Shown here in pieces: positions 16,493-25,288 of a stretch of 64,000 nucleotides of DNA. This stretch comes from Streptomyces lavendulae subsp. lavendulae (GTDB lineage: Bacteria > Actinomycetota > Actinomycetes > Streptomycetales > Streptomycetaceae). How positions within the stretch are numbered: the first letter of the stretch is position 1; each line of letters begins with the position of its first letter. The notes below the pieces were generated by a model. The model worked only from the letters and a program-made list of their open reading frames with translations, ran no database searches and was not told the origin of the DNA. The DNA lies in assembly GCF_002803845.1 (NCBI RefSeq), contig NZ_CP024986.1, forward strand, positions 124,001-188,000, in the 5' to 3' direction. The position numbers were made by a program, and so were the translations under genes.

Positions 16493-16963
16493 ATGAGCGA
16501 CTCCACCCCCAGTACCCCGCGCGGCTCGGCGGACCCCTTCGTCCCCGCCGAGCTCTACACGCAGGTGCAGCAGTTCTACGCCCGCCAGATGGGGCTCCTC
16601 GACGACGGTTTCCCCGACGCGTGGGCGGACACGTTCACCGAGGACGCCGTCTTCCAGGAGGCGAGCCGTCTCGACGAGCCGCTGCGCGGCCGTGACGCCA
16701 TCCGGGATTCCTCCCGGGCCCGCAAGAAGCGCCTGGAGGCCGAGGAGATCGACTTCCGGCACTGGCTGGGGATGCTCGACGTCCGCCCGCAGGCGGACGG
16801 CTCGCTGCACGCCCGCAGCTACGCGCTGGCCATGCGCACCCGGCGCGGCGGCGAACTCGACATCTTCGCCAGCGTCGTGTGCCACGACCGCCTGGTGTCG
16901 GTCGAAGGCGCCTGGCAGGTGGCCGAGCGGGATCTCCACCACGACGGCTCCGGCCGCGACTGA
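16493..16963 (+). CDS. SnoaL/NTF2-like protein (paralogue B)
   Basis: A 156-residue NTF2-fold protein paralogous to 12858-13301, with ELYTQVQQFYARQMGLLD, TFTEDAVFQE and HWLGMLDVRPQ in the same places. The ATG is 56 nt after the monooxygenase stop, and the gene lies in the same operon. Its likely role is polyketide cyclisation, or an accessory role in pyran formation or hydroxylation as in ActVI-ORFA-type genes. The family also contains proteins with no known catalysis. Confidence 0.82.
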   Translation: MSDSTPSTPRGSADPFVPAELYTQVQQFYARQMGLLDDGFPDAWADTFTEDAVFQEASRLDEPLRGRDAIRDSSRARKKRLEAEEIDFRHWLGMLDVRPQADGSLHARSYALAMRTRRGGELDIFASVVCHDRLVSVEGAWQVAERDLHHDGSGRD

Positions 16964-16982
16964 CGAGGCTGAGGAGCCCCAC

Positions 16983-18050
16983 GTGAAATTCGGGATCGTC
17001 TTCTTCCCCACCGTCGGCCCCGCCGACAAGCCCGCCCAGCAGTACTTCGACGAGGCGCTGCGCCTGGTCGACCTCGCCGAGGAGCTGGGCTTCGACCACG
17101 TGAAGATGGTCGAGCACTACTTCTTCTCCTACGGGGGCTACAGCCCCGACCCGGTGACCTTCCTGGCCGCCGCGGCCGGCCGCACCCGGCGGGTGCGGCT
17201 CGGTACCAGCGCCACCATCCCCGCCTTCCAGCACCCGGTGAAGCTGGCCGGGAAGCTGGCCATGCTGGACAACATCTCCGGCGGCCGGGTCGACGCGGCC
17301 TTCGGGCGGGCCTTCCTGCCGGACGAGTTCAAGGCCTTCGGGATCTCCATCGACGAGTCGAAGGACCGCTTCGTCGAGGGCGTCGAGGCGATCAAGCGGC
17401 TGTGGAGCGAGGAGGACGTCGTCTTCGACGGACGGTTCCACCGGTTCGGTCCGGTCACCCTGCTGCCCCGGCCCGTGCAGGAGCCGCACCCGCCGGTGTT
17501 CGTGACGACCGCGCGCAGCGCCGAGTCCTGTGCCGAGGCCGGGCGCGACGGGCACAACCTGCAGACCGTGCCGAACGTGATGTCCACCGAGGAGCTGCAG
17601 AACCGCCTCGCGCTCTACCGGGCCGAGTGGGCCGCCTCCGGCCGCGCGCCGGGCACCGAGCAGATCCACTTCAGCTACCCGTGCGTGGTCGCCGAGGACG
17701 GCGAGGAGGCCCGCGCCAAGGGCCGCCACGACGACGACCGCAACTCGGCGGCGATCCGGGACGCCGTCGCCTCCTGGGGCACCACCCGCTCCGAGGCCTA
17801 CCCGGGCTACGAGAAGCTGGTCGAGGCCACCAGGACCTCCCACTTCGAGAGCAAGATGGAGCAGCAGAAGCTGCTCATCGGCGCCCCGGAGCAGGTGCGG
17901 GCGCAGCTGGAGCAGATCGCCGAGTGGTTCGGCGACGACATCACCATCAGCCTCGGGGTGCACTCGGGCCACCTGTCCTTCGAGGACGCGGCCACCACGA
18001 TGCGGCTGATGGCCGAGCAGGTCATCCCGAAGCTGGGGGAGGGCGCGTGA
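16983..18050 (+). CDS. LLM-class (luciferase-like) flavin oxidoreductase
   Basis: A 355-residue bacterial-luciferase-fold TIM barrel with KFGIVFFP at the N terminus, RVRLGTSATI, and the SGGRVDAAFGRAF motif of this class. It would use FMNH2 or F420H2; the sequence alone does not decide which. The start is GTG 16983, 19 nt after the SnoaL-like gene, and its stop overlaps the next gene by 4 nt. In quinone polyketide clusters such enzymes carry out monooxygenation or ring opening. Confidence 0.88.
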   Translation: MKFGIVFFPTVGPADKPAQQYFDEALRLVDLAEELGFDHVKMVEHYFFSYGGYSPDPVTFLAAAAGRTRRVRLGTSATIPAFQHPVKLAGKLAMLDNISGGRVDAAFGRAFLPDEFKAFGISIDESKDRFVEGVEAIKRLWSEEDVVFDGRFHRFGPVTLLPRPVQEPHPPVFVTTARSAESCAEAGRDGHNLQTVPNVMSTEELQNRLALYRAEWAASGRAPGTEQIHFSYPCVVAEDGEEARAKGRHDDDRNSAAIRDAVASWGTTRSEAYPGYEKLVEATRTSHFESKMEQQKLLIGAPEQVRAQLEQIAEWFGDDITISLGVHSGHLSFEDAATTMRLMAEQVIPKLGEGA

Positions 18051-18991
18051 GCGGGCGGGAGGAGCGCGTCGTCACCGTGATCGGCGCGGGCACCATCGGA
18101 CTGGGCTGGATCGCCCTGTTCCTGGGCCACGGTCTGAACGTACGGGTCAACAGCCGGCGCGAGGACGCGCCGCGCATCGTCGCCGAGGGCCTGGAGCTGT
18201 TCGCCCCGTACCTGCCGGAGGGCTCCGCGGACCCGGCGGGCTTCGCCGAGCGGCTCACCTTCGAACCGGACCTGGAGCTCGCGGTCGCGGACGCCGACGT
18301 CATCGTCGAGAACGCGCCGGAGAACCTGGAGCTCAAGCAGGAGCTGTACGAGCGGATCGGCAAGGCGGCCCCGTCCTCGGCGCTGCTGCTGTCGTCCACC
18401 TCCACCCTGAACCCGGACGACATGGGCGCCAGGATGGCCGATTCGAGCCGGCTGGTCGTGGGCCACCCCTTCAACCCGCCGCACGTGGTGCCGCTGGTGG
18501 AGGTCGTGGCCGGCGAGCGGACCAGCGAGCAGGCCGTGGCGGAGGCCGTCACCTTCTTCGAGTCGGTCGGCCGGGTGCCGGTGGTCCTGCACAAGCCGAT
18601 CCTGGCGTTCGCGGCGAACCGGCTCCAGTCGGCGCTGCTGCGCGAGTCCGTGCACCTGGTGCGCGAGGGCGTGGTGACGCTGGAGGAGCTCGACCGGGTG
18701 GTCACCCACTCGATCGGGCTGCGCTGGGCGACCGTCGGCCCGTTCCTCGCCTTCCACCTGGGCGGCGGCCAGGGCGGCCTGCGCAAGTGGCTCGGCACGC
18801 TCGGCTCCGGTCTGGAGCGCGGCTGGGAGCAGCTGGGCCGTCCCCCGATGGACGACGAGACCATCCGCTCCCTCATCGAGCAGGCGGAGGCGGCGTACGG
18901 CTCGAAGACGTACGAGGAACACGTCAAGGACCGCGACGCCAAGCAGACGGCGATCCTGCGCTCGCTCGCGGAGGTCAACGGCCGGCCCTGA
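18047..18991 (+). CDS. 3-hydroxyacyl-CoA dehydrogenase-like ketoreductase (ActVI-1-like)
   Basis: A 314-residue NAD(P)-dependent dehydrogenase with an N-terminal Rossmann domain (GAGTIGLGW, residues about 13-21), the HPFNPPH signature of the hydroxyacyl-CoA dehydrogenase family, and an all-helical C-terminal domain. ActVI-ORF1, a member of this family, sets the stereocentre of the pyran ring in actinorhodin. It starts at GTG overlapping the upstream stop (GTGA). Its presence among oxygenase genes is a hint that the polyketide becomes a pyranonaphthoquinone. A primary-metabolic role is less likely here. Confidence 0.85.
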   Translation: MSGREERVVTVIGAGTIGLGWIALFLGHGLNVRVNSRREDAPRIVAEGLELFAPYLPEGSADPAGFAERLTFEPDLELAVADADVIVENAPENLELKQELYERIGKAAPSSALLLSSTSTLNPDDMGARMADSSRLVVGHPFNPPHVVPLVEVVAGERTSEQAVAEAVTFFESVGRVPVVLHKPILAFAANRLQSALLRESVHLVREGVVTLEELDRVVTHSIGLRWATVGPFLAFHLGGGQGGLRKWLGTLGSGLERGWEQLGRPPMDDETIRSLIEQAEAAYGSKTYEEHVKDRDAKQTAILRSLAEVNGRP

Positions 18992-19002
18992 CGCCCGCCG
19001 CG

Positions 19003-19050
19003 CACGAAGGAGTCCCGGTACGGCCCACGCCGTACCGGGACTCCTTCGTG
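19003..19050. terminator. 21-bp perfect hairpin terminator
   Basis: Arms 19003-19023 and 19030-19050 are exact reverse complements with a 6-nt loop. It lies between the convergent dehydrogenase and SARP genes and should stop transcription from both sides. Confidence 0.85.
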
Positions 19051-19064
19051 TCGTGCGCCGGTGC

Positions 19065-19901
19065 TCAGGAGGCGGCGCGCGCCGTGACCTGCTCCCGGCG
19101 GACCTCCCCCTGCGGGGACGGGGGCCGGACGGACCGGGCGGGCTGCGGGACGGGGCTCAGCAGGCGCGCCTGGAGCTGCTTGAGCTCCAGCGAGGGCTCC
19201 AGGCCCAGTTCGTCGGCGAGCAGCCGGCGGACGTTCTGATAGGCCTGGAGGGCCTCCGCGCGCCGGCCGGCGGCGCCGAGGGCGCCGATGAGCTGGCTGT
19301 GGAACCACTCGTTGAGCGGGTAGTCGTTGATGAGCTTGCGCAGCTCCGGGATGGACTCCCGGTGCCAGCCGAGCTGCTCCTCGCAGGCGATGCGGATCTC
19401 GAACGCCCTGATGCGCAGCTCCTCCAGGTGCACGACGTGCCCGGAGAGCAGGTCGCCCGCGGGGAAGTTGGACAGCGCGGGCCCGCGCCACAGGTCGAGC
19501 GCCTCGCGGACGGTCCGCAGGGCGGTGGGTGCGTCGCCCTCGGCGAGTTCGAGGCGCGCCTGGGAGACGAGGCGCTCGAATATCCGGATGTCGATCTCGG
19601 AGTCGTCCGCCTGGATCGAGTACCCGGGCGGCCTGGTGACGATCAGCGTGCGGCCGGCCGGTGCGAGCGACTCGTTCGTGAACATCCGGCGTGCGTGGTA
19701 GATGTACGTCTGGAGCGTCGTGACGGCACTGCGCGGCGGTTTCTCACCCCACAGCTCCTGTATGAGCGCGTCGGCCGTCACGATCTCGCCCGGACGTGTG
19801 AGCAGCAGTGCCAGCGTCTGGCAGACCTTGGGGGTCCCCGGCCGGTGGGTCCTGCCGTCGTCCGTGACGATCTCGAATGGTCCGATGAGATTGAAGCGCA
19901 T
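19065..19901 (-). CDS. SARP-family pathway regulator (SARP-1)
   Basis: A 278-residue Streptomyces antibiotic regulatory protein. Residues about 1-95 form the winged OmpR-like DNA-binding domain (LWGEKPPRSAVTTLQTYIYHAR), and about 100-255 the helical bacterial transcriptional activation domain ending ELGLEPSLELKQLQ. The ATG follows GAGGAG by 9 nt. Its promoter carries two GTTGACG-N4-TCTGA pairs placed like a -35 ahead of a perfect TATAAT, so it probably activates itself or is activated by another SARP here. The same array precedes the C-nucleoside operon, its likely target. Confidence 0.93.
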   Translation of the reverse strand: MRFNLIGPFEIVTDDGRTHRPGTPKVCQTLALLLTRPGEIVTADALIQELWGEKPPRSAVTTLQTYIYHARRMFTNESLAPAGRTLIVTRPPGYSIQADDSEIDIRIFERLVSQARLELAEGDAPTALRTVREALDLWRGPALSNFPAGDLLSGHVVHLEELRIRAFEIRIACEEQLGWHRESIPELRKLINDYPLNEWFHSQLIGALGAAGRRAEALQAYQNVRRLLADELGLEPSLELKQLQARLLSPVPQPARSVRPPSPQGEVRREQVTARAAS

Positions 19902-19986
19902 GGGTGATGACTCCTCGTCAGCAGAACAGCGGCAATTTCCGAACGGTCGTCGACGGAACCGGGAGCGCAATAGGCGATCCGCCTGG

Positions 19987-19992
19987 ATTATA
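19987..19992 (-). promoter_or_regulatory. -10 element TATAAT of the SARP-1 promoter
   Basis: A perfect TATAAT on the minus strand, 16 nt downstream of the last SARP-like heptamer (20009-20015), which would take the place of the -35 box. Confidence 0.65.
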
Positions 19993-20008
19993 AGAATTCT
20001 CTTCCAGT

Positions 20009-20052
20009 CCTCAGATGCACGTCAACCAGCCATGTGTCAGAGCGCCGTCAAC
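20009..20052 (-). promoter_or_regulatory. SARP-type direct repeats upstream of SARP-1
   Basis: On the minus strand: GTTGACG (20046-20052), TCTGACA (20035-20041), GTTGACG (20020-20026), TCTGAGG (20009-20015). Within each pair the period is 11 bp, the classic SARP spacing, and the pairs are 26 bp apart. The same order and spacing recur at 30295-30338. Confidence 0.7.
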
Positions 20053-20112
20053 TTTCGTCAGAATTCTGAACCCCATGCACAATTCCCTTCCCGACAGGTC
20101 CTGAAATGCAAA

Positions 20113-20156
20113 AACACGGCCGCCCCGCCGGATTTCTCCGACGGGGCGGCCGTGTT
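20113..20156 (-). terminator. Terminator of the indigoidine synthetase gene
   Basis: A 15-bp perfect stem (20113-20127 with 20142-20156) followed on the minus strand by a short T run. It lies 18 nt past the synthetase stop codon. Confidence 0.85.
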
Positions 20157-20173
20157 CTGTGACCGGCTTTCCC

Positions 20174-23100
20174 CTACTCTCCGAGCAGGTACCGGATGTG
20201 CTTGACCAGCTCGCCGATGTCCGGGGTGCGGAGCAGGCTGTAGTGGTCGGCGTCGAGGTCGATGACCGTCGGGGGCTCGGCGGAGTAACCGTTGCTGTTC
20301 TCGATGAACGAGTAGTCGTCGCCGCGGGCCTTGAATATGGTCACCGGCGCGGCCAGGGTGCGCTCGGCCAGCTCACGGAACGAGTACTCGAATTCGTAGG
20401 TCTGCCCCACGACCGAGATGATCCGCTTCGCCAGATCGACGTCGATTCCCTTCAGTTCGCTGATGAACCCGGCGAAGGACTCCTCGTCCGTGGCGGATTC
20501 CAGGCACTTTTCCAGGTCCGGACCCGAAATGGTGCCGGTGAACACCGAGAAGAGGATGGTCGTGTAGGCGCGGTTGGCGAAGGACGCCTCACGGCCGTAC
20601 ACCTTGCCGTTCTCGGCGCGCACGGTCGGCGAGCCCGGGGCGATCAGGAAGAGGTTGTCCACCTTCTCGCCCGCCTGCTCCAGCTGGTAGGCGGTCTCGA
20701 AGGCGACGCGGGCGCCGAAGGAGTAGCCCCACAGGGTGTAGGGGCCCTTCGGCTGGAGCTCCTTGATGGCCTCGATGTCGGCCTTGGCCATCTCCGTGAT
20801 GGTCGCGTACGGGGCCTCGCCCTCGTTGATCCCGTGCGCCTGGATGCCGTAGAACGAGCGGCCGAGGCCGATCTCGCCGGCCAGGGTGCGCAGGTTCATC
20901 GGGTAGCCGCCCAGGCCCGGCCAGCACAGCACCGGACGGTCCTTGCCGGTCTCCGCGTGCAGGCGCACCAGCCGGGAGGACTCCTGCGCGACCTCGCGCT
21001 CCAGGCGGCGGGAGAGCTTCTCGACCGTGGGGGACTCCAGGACGGACTGCAGCGGCAGGGAGACGCCCAGGCGCGAGTTGAGCTCGCGGATGAGGCCGAC
21101 GGCGATCAGCGAGTTGCCGCCCGACTCGAAGAAGTCGTCCTGGACCGAGACGCTCTCGCGGCGCAGGGACTTGGCCCAGACCTCCGCGATCTCCTTCTCG
21201 GTCTCGGTGCGCGGGGCGACGAAGGGCCGCTCCACGAGCTCGGCGTTGACCTGGTCGGAGGCGGCCAGCGCCTTCGCGTCGATCTTGCCGTTGGCGGACA
21301 GCGGCAGCCGCTCGAACACCACGACCCGGTTCGGGATCATGTAGTCCGGCAGGAAGCTGACGAGGTCGTCACGGATCAGCTCCGCCGGACCGCGCATGTG
21401 GACGCTGTCCTCGCGCATGCCCTCGTGGCCGAGCTGCTCGTCGCTGACGCGGCCGCCGACGAAGAAGTACGACGGACCGCTCTCGACGCCGTTCGCCTGC
21501 AGGACGGAGTCGATCCGGCGGGAGGCCGGCAGCGGGTTGCCGGTCTTCGAGCTGTAGCCCGAGGACATGAAGCCGAGGCCGAGGCCGTTCATCATCAGGT
21601 GCTGGAGCTTCTTGCCGAGGGTGACGTAGTGCATCCACTCCTCGGGGGCACGGCTGATCACCGAGATGCCGAAGCTGGCGGCCTGGTACACCGACTGGTT
21701 GATCGCGATGACCTGCTTCTTGAGGACGATGTCGTCCGAGAAGCGGGTGAGCGTGCCGTCCGCGTAGCGGTACTGGCCCTCGGGGAGGTTCGCGACCTTG
21801 CTGCCGTGGGTCTGGACGTAGACCTCCGCGTGGTCCTCGCGCCGGCCCGTGTGCGGGACCAGCTCGAAGGTGCCGAGGTAGAAGTCCTCCTCGGGCACGT
21901 CCAGCAGGTCGCGGACGGCCGGCTCGTAGGCCAGGTCCCGGATGTCGAGGCCGTACGCCGGCAGCACCTGCTCGAAGAGGCCGACGATGTGGCCGGTCTC
22001 GATCTCCAGGACCTCCTGGATGTTGTTCTTGTAGACCGGCTCGATGCCGCCGCGCTTGCCGATGAAGTGGATGTGGGCGGTGGGCCGGCCGGTGGCGGCC
22101 TTCTCGCTGATCAGGACCAGCTGGTGGCGCTGCGGCTGGTAGTAGTAGTAGCCCGGCTGCAGCCCGCCGACGCCCTCCAGCTCGAAGTACAGCTGCGTCG
22201 CGTACAGCGCGCCCGGGGAGGCGTAGCCGTACTTGGGCAGCAGCCGCTCCTCGCTGAGGTACTGGCCGAACCAGCGCAGGATCTGGCCCAGTTCGGCCGG
22301 CGCCAGGTCGGCGGCCTTGCGCGAGTAGGCCGCGGGGACCTGGCCGCCGAGGAGCGCCAGCAGGTCGGCCTCGGTGACCGCGCCGCCCTCGTAGAAGCGG
22401 TACGTCTTGCGGGCGAAGACCCGGCTGCGCTGCTCGGGGGTCGGCTCGGCGCCCGGCAGGTCGTAGGCGACGCGGGCGGCGAGGTCGGCGTCGTCGCGCA
22501 GGCCCGGGTTGGACAGCTGCGCCTTGACCTGGAGCTTGCTCTTCTTCGAGGCGTGGTGGGAGCCGTGGTTGCCCTGGTCCATCAGGGCGGCTTCCTTCTC
22601 GCTCAGCTCGACGCAGGCGATGAGGTTCTGGAAGCCGGTGCGGCCGTCGTTCTTGACGATGACGGCGGCGTTGCGGACCCAGTCGTGGTTCTCGATCGCC
22701 AGGGATATCTCGTCCAGCTCGACGCGGTAGCCGCGCAGCTTGACCTGGTTGTCGGCGCGGCCGGCGAACTGCACGGTGCCGTCCGGGTTCCACTGGCCCA
22801 GGTCGCCCGTCTTGTAGAGGCGGACCGGACCGGCGCCCTCGGTGACCTCGATCTCCAGGAAGCGCTCGGCGGTCAGGTCGGGGCGGTGCAGGTAGCCGCG
22901 CGCCAGCTGACCGCCGCCGATGTACAGCTCGCCGATCTCGCCGACGCCGACGGGCTTGAGGTCCTCCTTGCCGAGGATGTGGTACTCGGTGTCGGCAACC
23001 GGGGCGCCGATGGAGATGGACTGCGGCGCCTCGCCCAGCTCGGCGGGGTCGACCGCGTACGAGGAGGAGTTGATGGTGCACTCGGTCGGCCCGTAGACGT

Positions 23101-24025
23101 TGATCAGGGCGCGGCCGGGCATCTCCTGCGTGGTCTGGATCGCCAGGAGGCGCGAGAGGGCCTCGCCACCGCTGAAGATCTGCTGCAGGGAGGTGCACTC
23201 GGGGAACTTCTCGGTGTCGAGCAGGCCCTGGAGCAGGGTGGGGACGCACTGCAGGGTGGTCACGCCGTACTTGACGATGGTCTCGATGAGGCCCTCGGGG
23301 TCGGCGTAGACGCCGGGGGCGCCCATGACGACGGTGGCACCGTTGGCCGGGGAGAGGATCTCCCACTGGGCGGCGTCGAAGCTCATCGGGGTCTTCTGCA
23401 GGATGGTCTTGCTGCGGTCGATGCCGTAGGTCTCGCGCAGCCAGCCGAGCTGGCTGACGATGCTGTGGTGCTCGATCATCACGCCCTTCGGCTTGCCCGT
23501 GCTGCCGGAGGTGTAGATGACGTAGGCGAGGCTGTCGGGGCGGGCGCCCTCGATGGCCGGGGCCACCTGGCCCTCGGGCAGGACGAACGCCTCGGACTCG
23601 CGCAGGGTGACGACCCTGACGTCCTGCGGGGCCAGCTCGCGCAGGCGGGTGACCAGGCGCTGCTGCGCCAGGATGATCTTCGCCTGGCTGTTCTCGATCA
23701 TGTAGCGGAGCCGGTCCTCGGGGTACTCCGGGGACAGCGGCAGGTAGGCGGCGCCGGCGGACAGGATGCCCCAGGCGCCGACCATCAGGTCGATGGACGG
23801 CTCGACGAAGAGGCCGACGCAGTCGTCCGTCGAGACCCCGAGGTGTCTGAGGTACTCGGCGAGGGCGGAGCTTCTGGACGCCAGCTCGCGGTAGGTGAGC
23901 TTCTCGTCCCGGTAGGCGACGGCGGTCGCCTCTGGGTGCTCCGCGACCCGCTTCGCCAGCAGGTCGGGCAACGTGGTGGTGCCGCGCAGGGTGGGCTCAA
24001 GCACGCTGGTCTCCTGAAGAGTCAT
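20174..24025 (-). CDS. bpsA: Indigoidine synthetase, single-module NRPS (A-Ox-T-TE)
   Basis: A 1283-residue synthetase almost collinear with BpsA of S. lavendulae (1282 residues). The adenylation domain spans about 1-480 (TSGSTGKPK near 172, YGPTE near 311). An SagB-like FMN oxidase domain of about residues 500-860 is inserted between A-domain motifs 8 and 9. Next come the carrier domain with the phosphopantetheine Ser in GGNS near 972, and a thioesterase with GYSFG near 1102. Known chemistry: activates L-Gln, oxidises and cyclises it, and two products condense to blue indigoidine. In C-nucleoside producers the same enzyme type supplies the heterocycle precursor. It has its own terminator; a phosphopantetheinyl transferase is encoded at 39667-40494. 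Confidence 0.97.
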   Translation of the reverse strand: MTLQETSVLEPTLRGTTTLPDLLAKRVAEHPEATAVAYRDEKLTYRELASRSSALAEYLRHLGVSTDDCVGLFVEPSIDLMVGAWGILSAGAAYLPLSPEYPEDRLRYMIENSQAKIILAQQRLVTRLRELAPQDVRVVTLRESEAFVLPEGQVAPAIEGARPDSLAYVIYTSGSTGKPKGVMIEHHSIVSQLGWLRETYGIDRSKTILQKTPMSFDAAQWEILSPANGATVVMGAPGVYADPEGLIETIVKYGVTTLQCVPTLLQGLLDTEKFPECTSLQQIFSGGEALSRLLAIQTTQEMPGRALINVYGPTECTINSSSYAVDPAELGEAPQSISIGAPVADTEYHILGKEDLKPVGVGEIGELYIGGGQLARGYLHRPDLTAERFLEIEVTEGAGPVRLYKTGDLGQWNPDGTVQFAGRADNQVKLRGYRVELDEISLAIENHDWVRNAAVIVKNDGRTGFQNLIACVELSEKEAALMDQGNHGSHHASKKSKLQVKAQLSNPGLRDDADLAARVAYDLPGAEPTPEQRSRVFARKTYRFYEGGAVTEADLLALLGGQVPAAYSRKAADLAPAELGQILRWFGQYLSEERLLPKYGYASPGALYATQLYFELEGVGGLQPGYYYYQPQRHQLVLISEKAATGRPTAHIHFIGKRGGIEPVYKNNIQEVLEIETGHIVGLFEQVLPAYGLDIRDLAYEPAVRDLLDVPEEDFYLGTFELVPHTGRREDHAEVYVQTHGSKVANLPEGQYRYADGTLTRFSDDIVLKKQVIAINQSVYQAASFGISVISRAPEEWMHYVTLGKKLQHLMMNGLGLGFMSSGYSSKTGNPLPASRRIDSVLQANGVESGPSYFFVGGRVSDEQLGHEGMREDSVHMRGPAELIRDDLVSFLPDYMIPNRVVVFERLPLSANGKIDAKALAASDQVNAELVERPFVAPRTETEKEIAEVWAKSLRRESVSVQDDFFESGGNSLIAVGLIRELNSRLGVSLPLQSVLESPTVEKLSRRLEREVAQESSRLVRLHAETGKDRPVLCWPGLGGYPMNLRTLAGEIGLGRSFYGIQAHGINEGEAPYATITEMAKADIEAIKELQPKGPYTLWGYSFGARVAFETAYQLEQAGEKVDNLFLIAPGSPTVRAENGKVYGREASFANRAYTTILFSVFTGTISGPDLEKCLESATDEESFAGFISELKGIDVDLAKRIISVVGQTYEFEYSFRELAERTLAAPVTIFKARGDDYSFIENSNGYSAEPPTVIDLDADHYSLLRTPDIGELVKHIRYLLGE

Positions 24026-24290
24026 TTCCCGCTTCCTTACGTTCCGTTGTGGAGCAACGGGCGCGTGCGAAACGCCCCCGCACCGGGCCCCGGTGTGTCG
24101 GTGAGCCCGCGATGCGACACCTCGCCCGCGCGGGGGGCGCGTCCGCCCGGAGGCGGACACCCGGCACGGTGGGCGTCGGCGGCCGGAGCTGCGTCCGGCC
24201 GGGAAAACCGAAGAACGAGGGCGCAAGGCCGGAGCCTCACCACCCGGGATGACCGGAACGGCGCGGTGCGTGCGGCCGCCCTCCCCCAAT
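24026..24290 (-). promoter_or_regulatory. Probable promoter region of the synthetase gene
   Basis: Non-coding stretch between the PRPP synthetase terminator and the synthetase ATG. A GTAAGGAAG ribosome site precedes the ATG. I saw no SARP-type repeats, ARE or clear -10/-35 pair here, unlike the promoters of SARP-1 and the TrpF-like gene. Confidence 0.45.
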
Positions 24291-24322
24291 GGACGGACGG
24301 GCCCCCGTCGGCCCGTCCGTCC
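24291..24322 (-). terminator. Terminator at the end of the C-nucleoside operon
   Basis: A 13-bp perfect stem (24291-24303 with 24310-24322) and a 6-nt loop just after the PRPP synthetase stop, separating the operon from the synthetase gene. Confidence 0.75.
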
Positions 24323-24328
24323 GGGCGT

Positions 24329-25288
24329 TCACCGGCTCTGGAGGAGCCGGGTCACTGATCCGTTCTCGAAGACCTCGCGAGAGGCTCCGGCAATGAGCGG
24401 GGCGATGGACAGGACGGTGACCTTGTCCAGTCCGAGCGCCCCGGGCACCGGCAGGGTGTCCGTGAAGACGAACTCGCTGACGCGCGAGTTCTTCAGCCGG
24501 TCCGCGGCGGGGCCGGAGAGCACCCCGTGCGTGGCCGCCACGATGACGTCCTTCGCCCCCTGGGCGAAGAGGGCGTCGGCCGCGGCGCAGATGGTGCCGC
24601 CGGTGTCGATCATGTCGTCGACCAGGACGCACACGCGGTCGCGCACGTCGCCGACCACCTCGTGGGCCGTGACCTGGTGGGCCACGTCCTTGTCGCGCCG
24701 CTTGTGGACGATCGCGAGCGGGGCGCCCAGCCGGTCGCACCAGCCGTCCGCCACGCGCACGCGGCCCGCGTCGGGCGAGACCACGGTCAGGTCCTCGCGG
24801 TCCACCTTGGAGCCGATGTAGTCCGCGAGGACCGGCATGGCGAAGAGGTGGTCCACGGGGCCGTCGAAGAACCCCTGGATCTGGTCGGCGTGCAGGTCAA
24901 CCGTGAGGATCCGGTCCGCGCCGGCCGTCTTGAGCAGGTCCGCCACCAGGCGGGCCGAGATGGGCTCCCGGCCGCTGTGCTTGCGGTCCTGGCGGGCGTA
25001 CCCGTAGAACGGCAGGATCACGGTGATGCTGCGGGCCGAGGCCCGCTTCAGCGCGTCGATCATGATCAGCTGTTCCATGATCGACTTGTTGATCGGCGCC
25101 GTGTGGCTCTGGACCACGAAGCAGTCCGCGCCGCGCACGGAGGCGTGGTAGCGGATGTAGATCTCGCCGTTGGCGAAGTCGATCGCCTTCGTCGGGACCA
25201 GCGTCGTGCCCAGCTCGGCGGCGATCGCCTCGGCCAGCTCGGGGTGTGCGCGCCCCGAGAACAGCAGCATCTGCCCGGTCTCGCTCAC
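24329..25288 (-). CDS. prs: Ribose-phosphate pyrophosphokinase (PRPP synthetase)
   Basis: A 319-residue enzyme making PRPP from ribose-5-phosphate and ATP. The PRPP synthetase signature DLHADQIQGFF, the catalytic YARQDRK flexible loop and the PRPP-binding VDDMIDTGGT are intact. It starts at GTG overlapping the stop of the old yellow enzyme gene (GTGA), so it is translated with it. As a pathway-dedicated second copy it would raise PRPP for the phosphoribosyltransferase encoded three genes upstream, supporting a nucleoside-type product. Its housekeeping counterpart should be elsewhere in the genome. Confidence 0.94.
   Translation of the reverse strand: MSETGQMLLFSGRAHPELAEAIAAELGTTLVPTKAIDFANGEIYIRYHASVRGADCFVVQSHTAPINKSIMEQLIMIDALKRASARSITVILPFYGYARQDRKHSGREPISARLVADLLKTAGADRILTVDLHADQIQGFFDGPVDHLFAMPVLADYIGSKVDREDLTVVSPDAGRVRVADGWCDRLGAPLAIVHKRRDKDVAHQVTAHEVVGDVRDRVCVLVDDMIDTGGTICAAADALFAQGAKDVIVAATHGVLSGPAADRLKNSRVSEFVFTDTLPVPGALGLDKVTVLSIAPLIAGASREVFENGSVTRLLQSR

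Noticed and set aside
24026..24290. SARP repeats in the synthetase promoter.
   Set aside because: I looked for GTTGAC/TCTGAC units with 11-bp spacing and found none, so co-control with the operon is unproven.
20159..24358. A 1399-codon open frame on the plus strand opposite the indigoidine synthetase.
   Set aside because: It mirrors the codon bias of the real minus-strand gene, is Leu/Val/Gly/Asp-rich without motifs, and the minus strand encodes a full-length BpsA-like protein.
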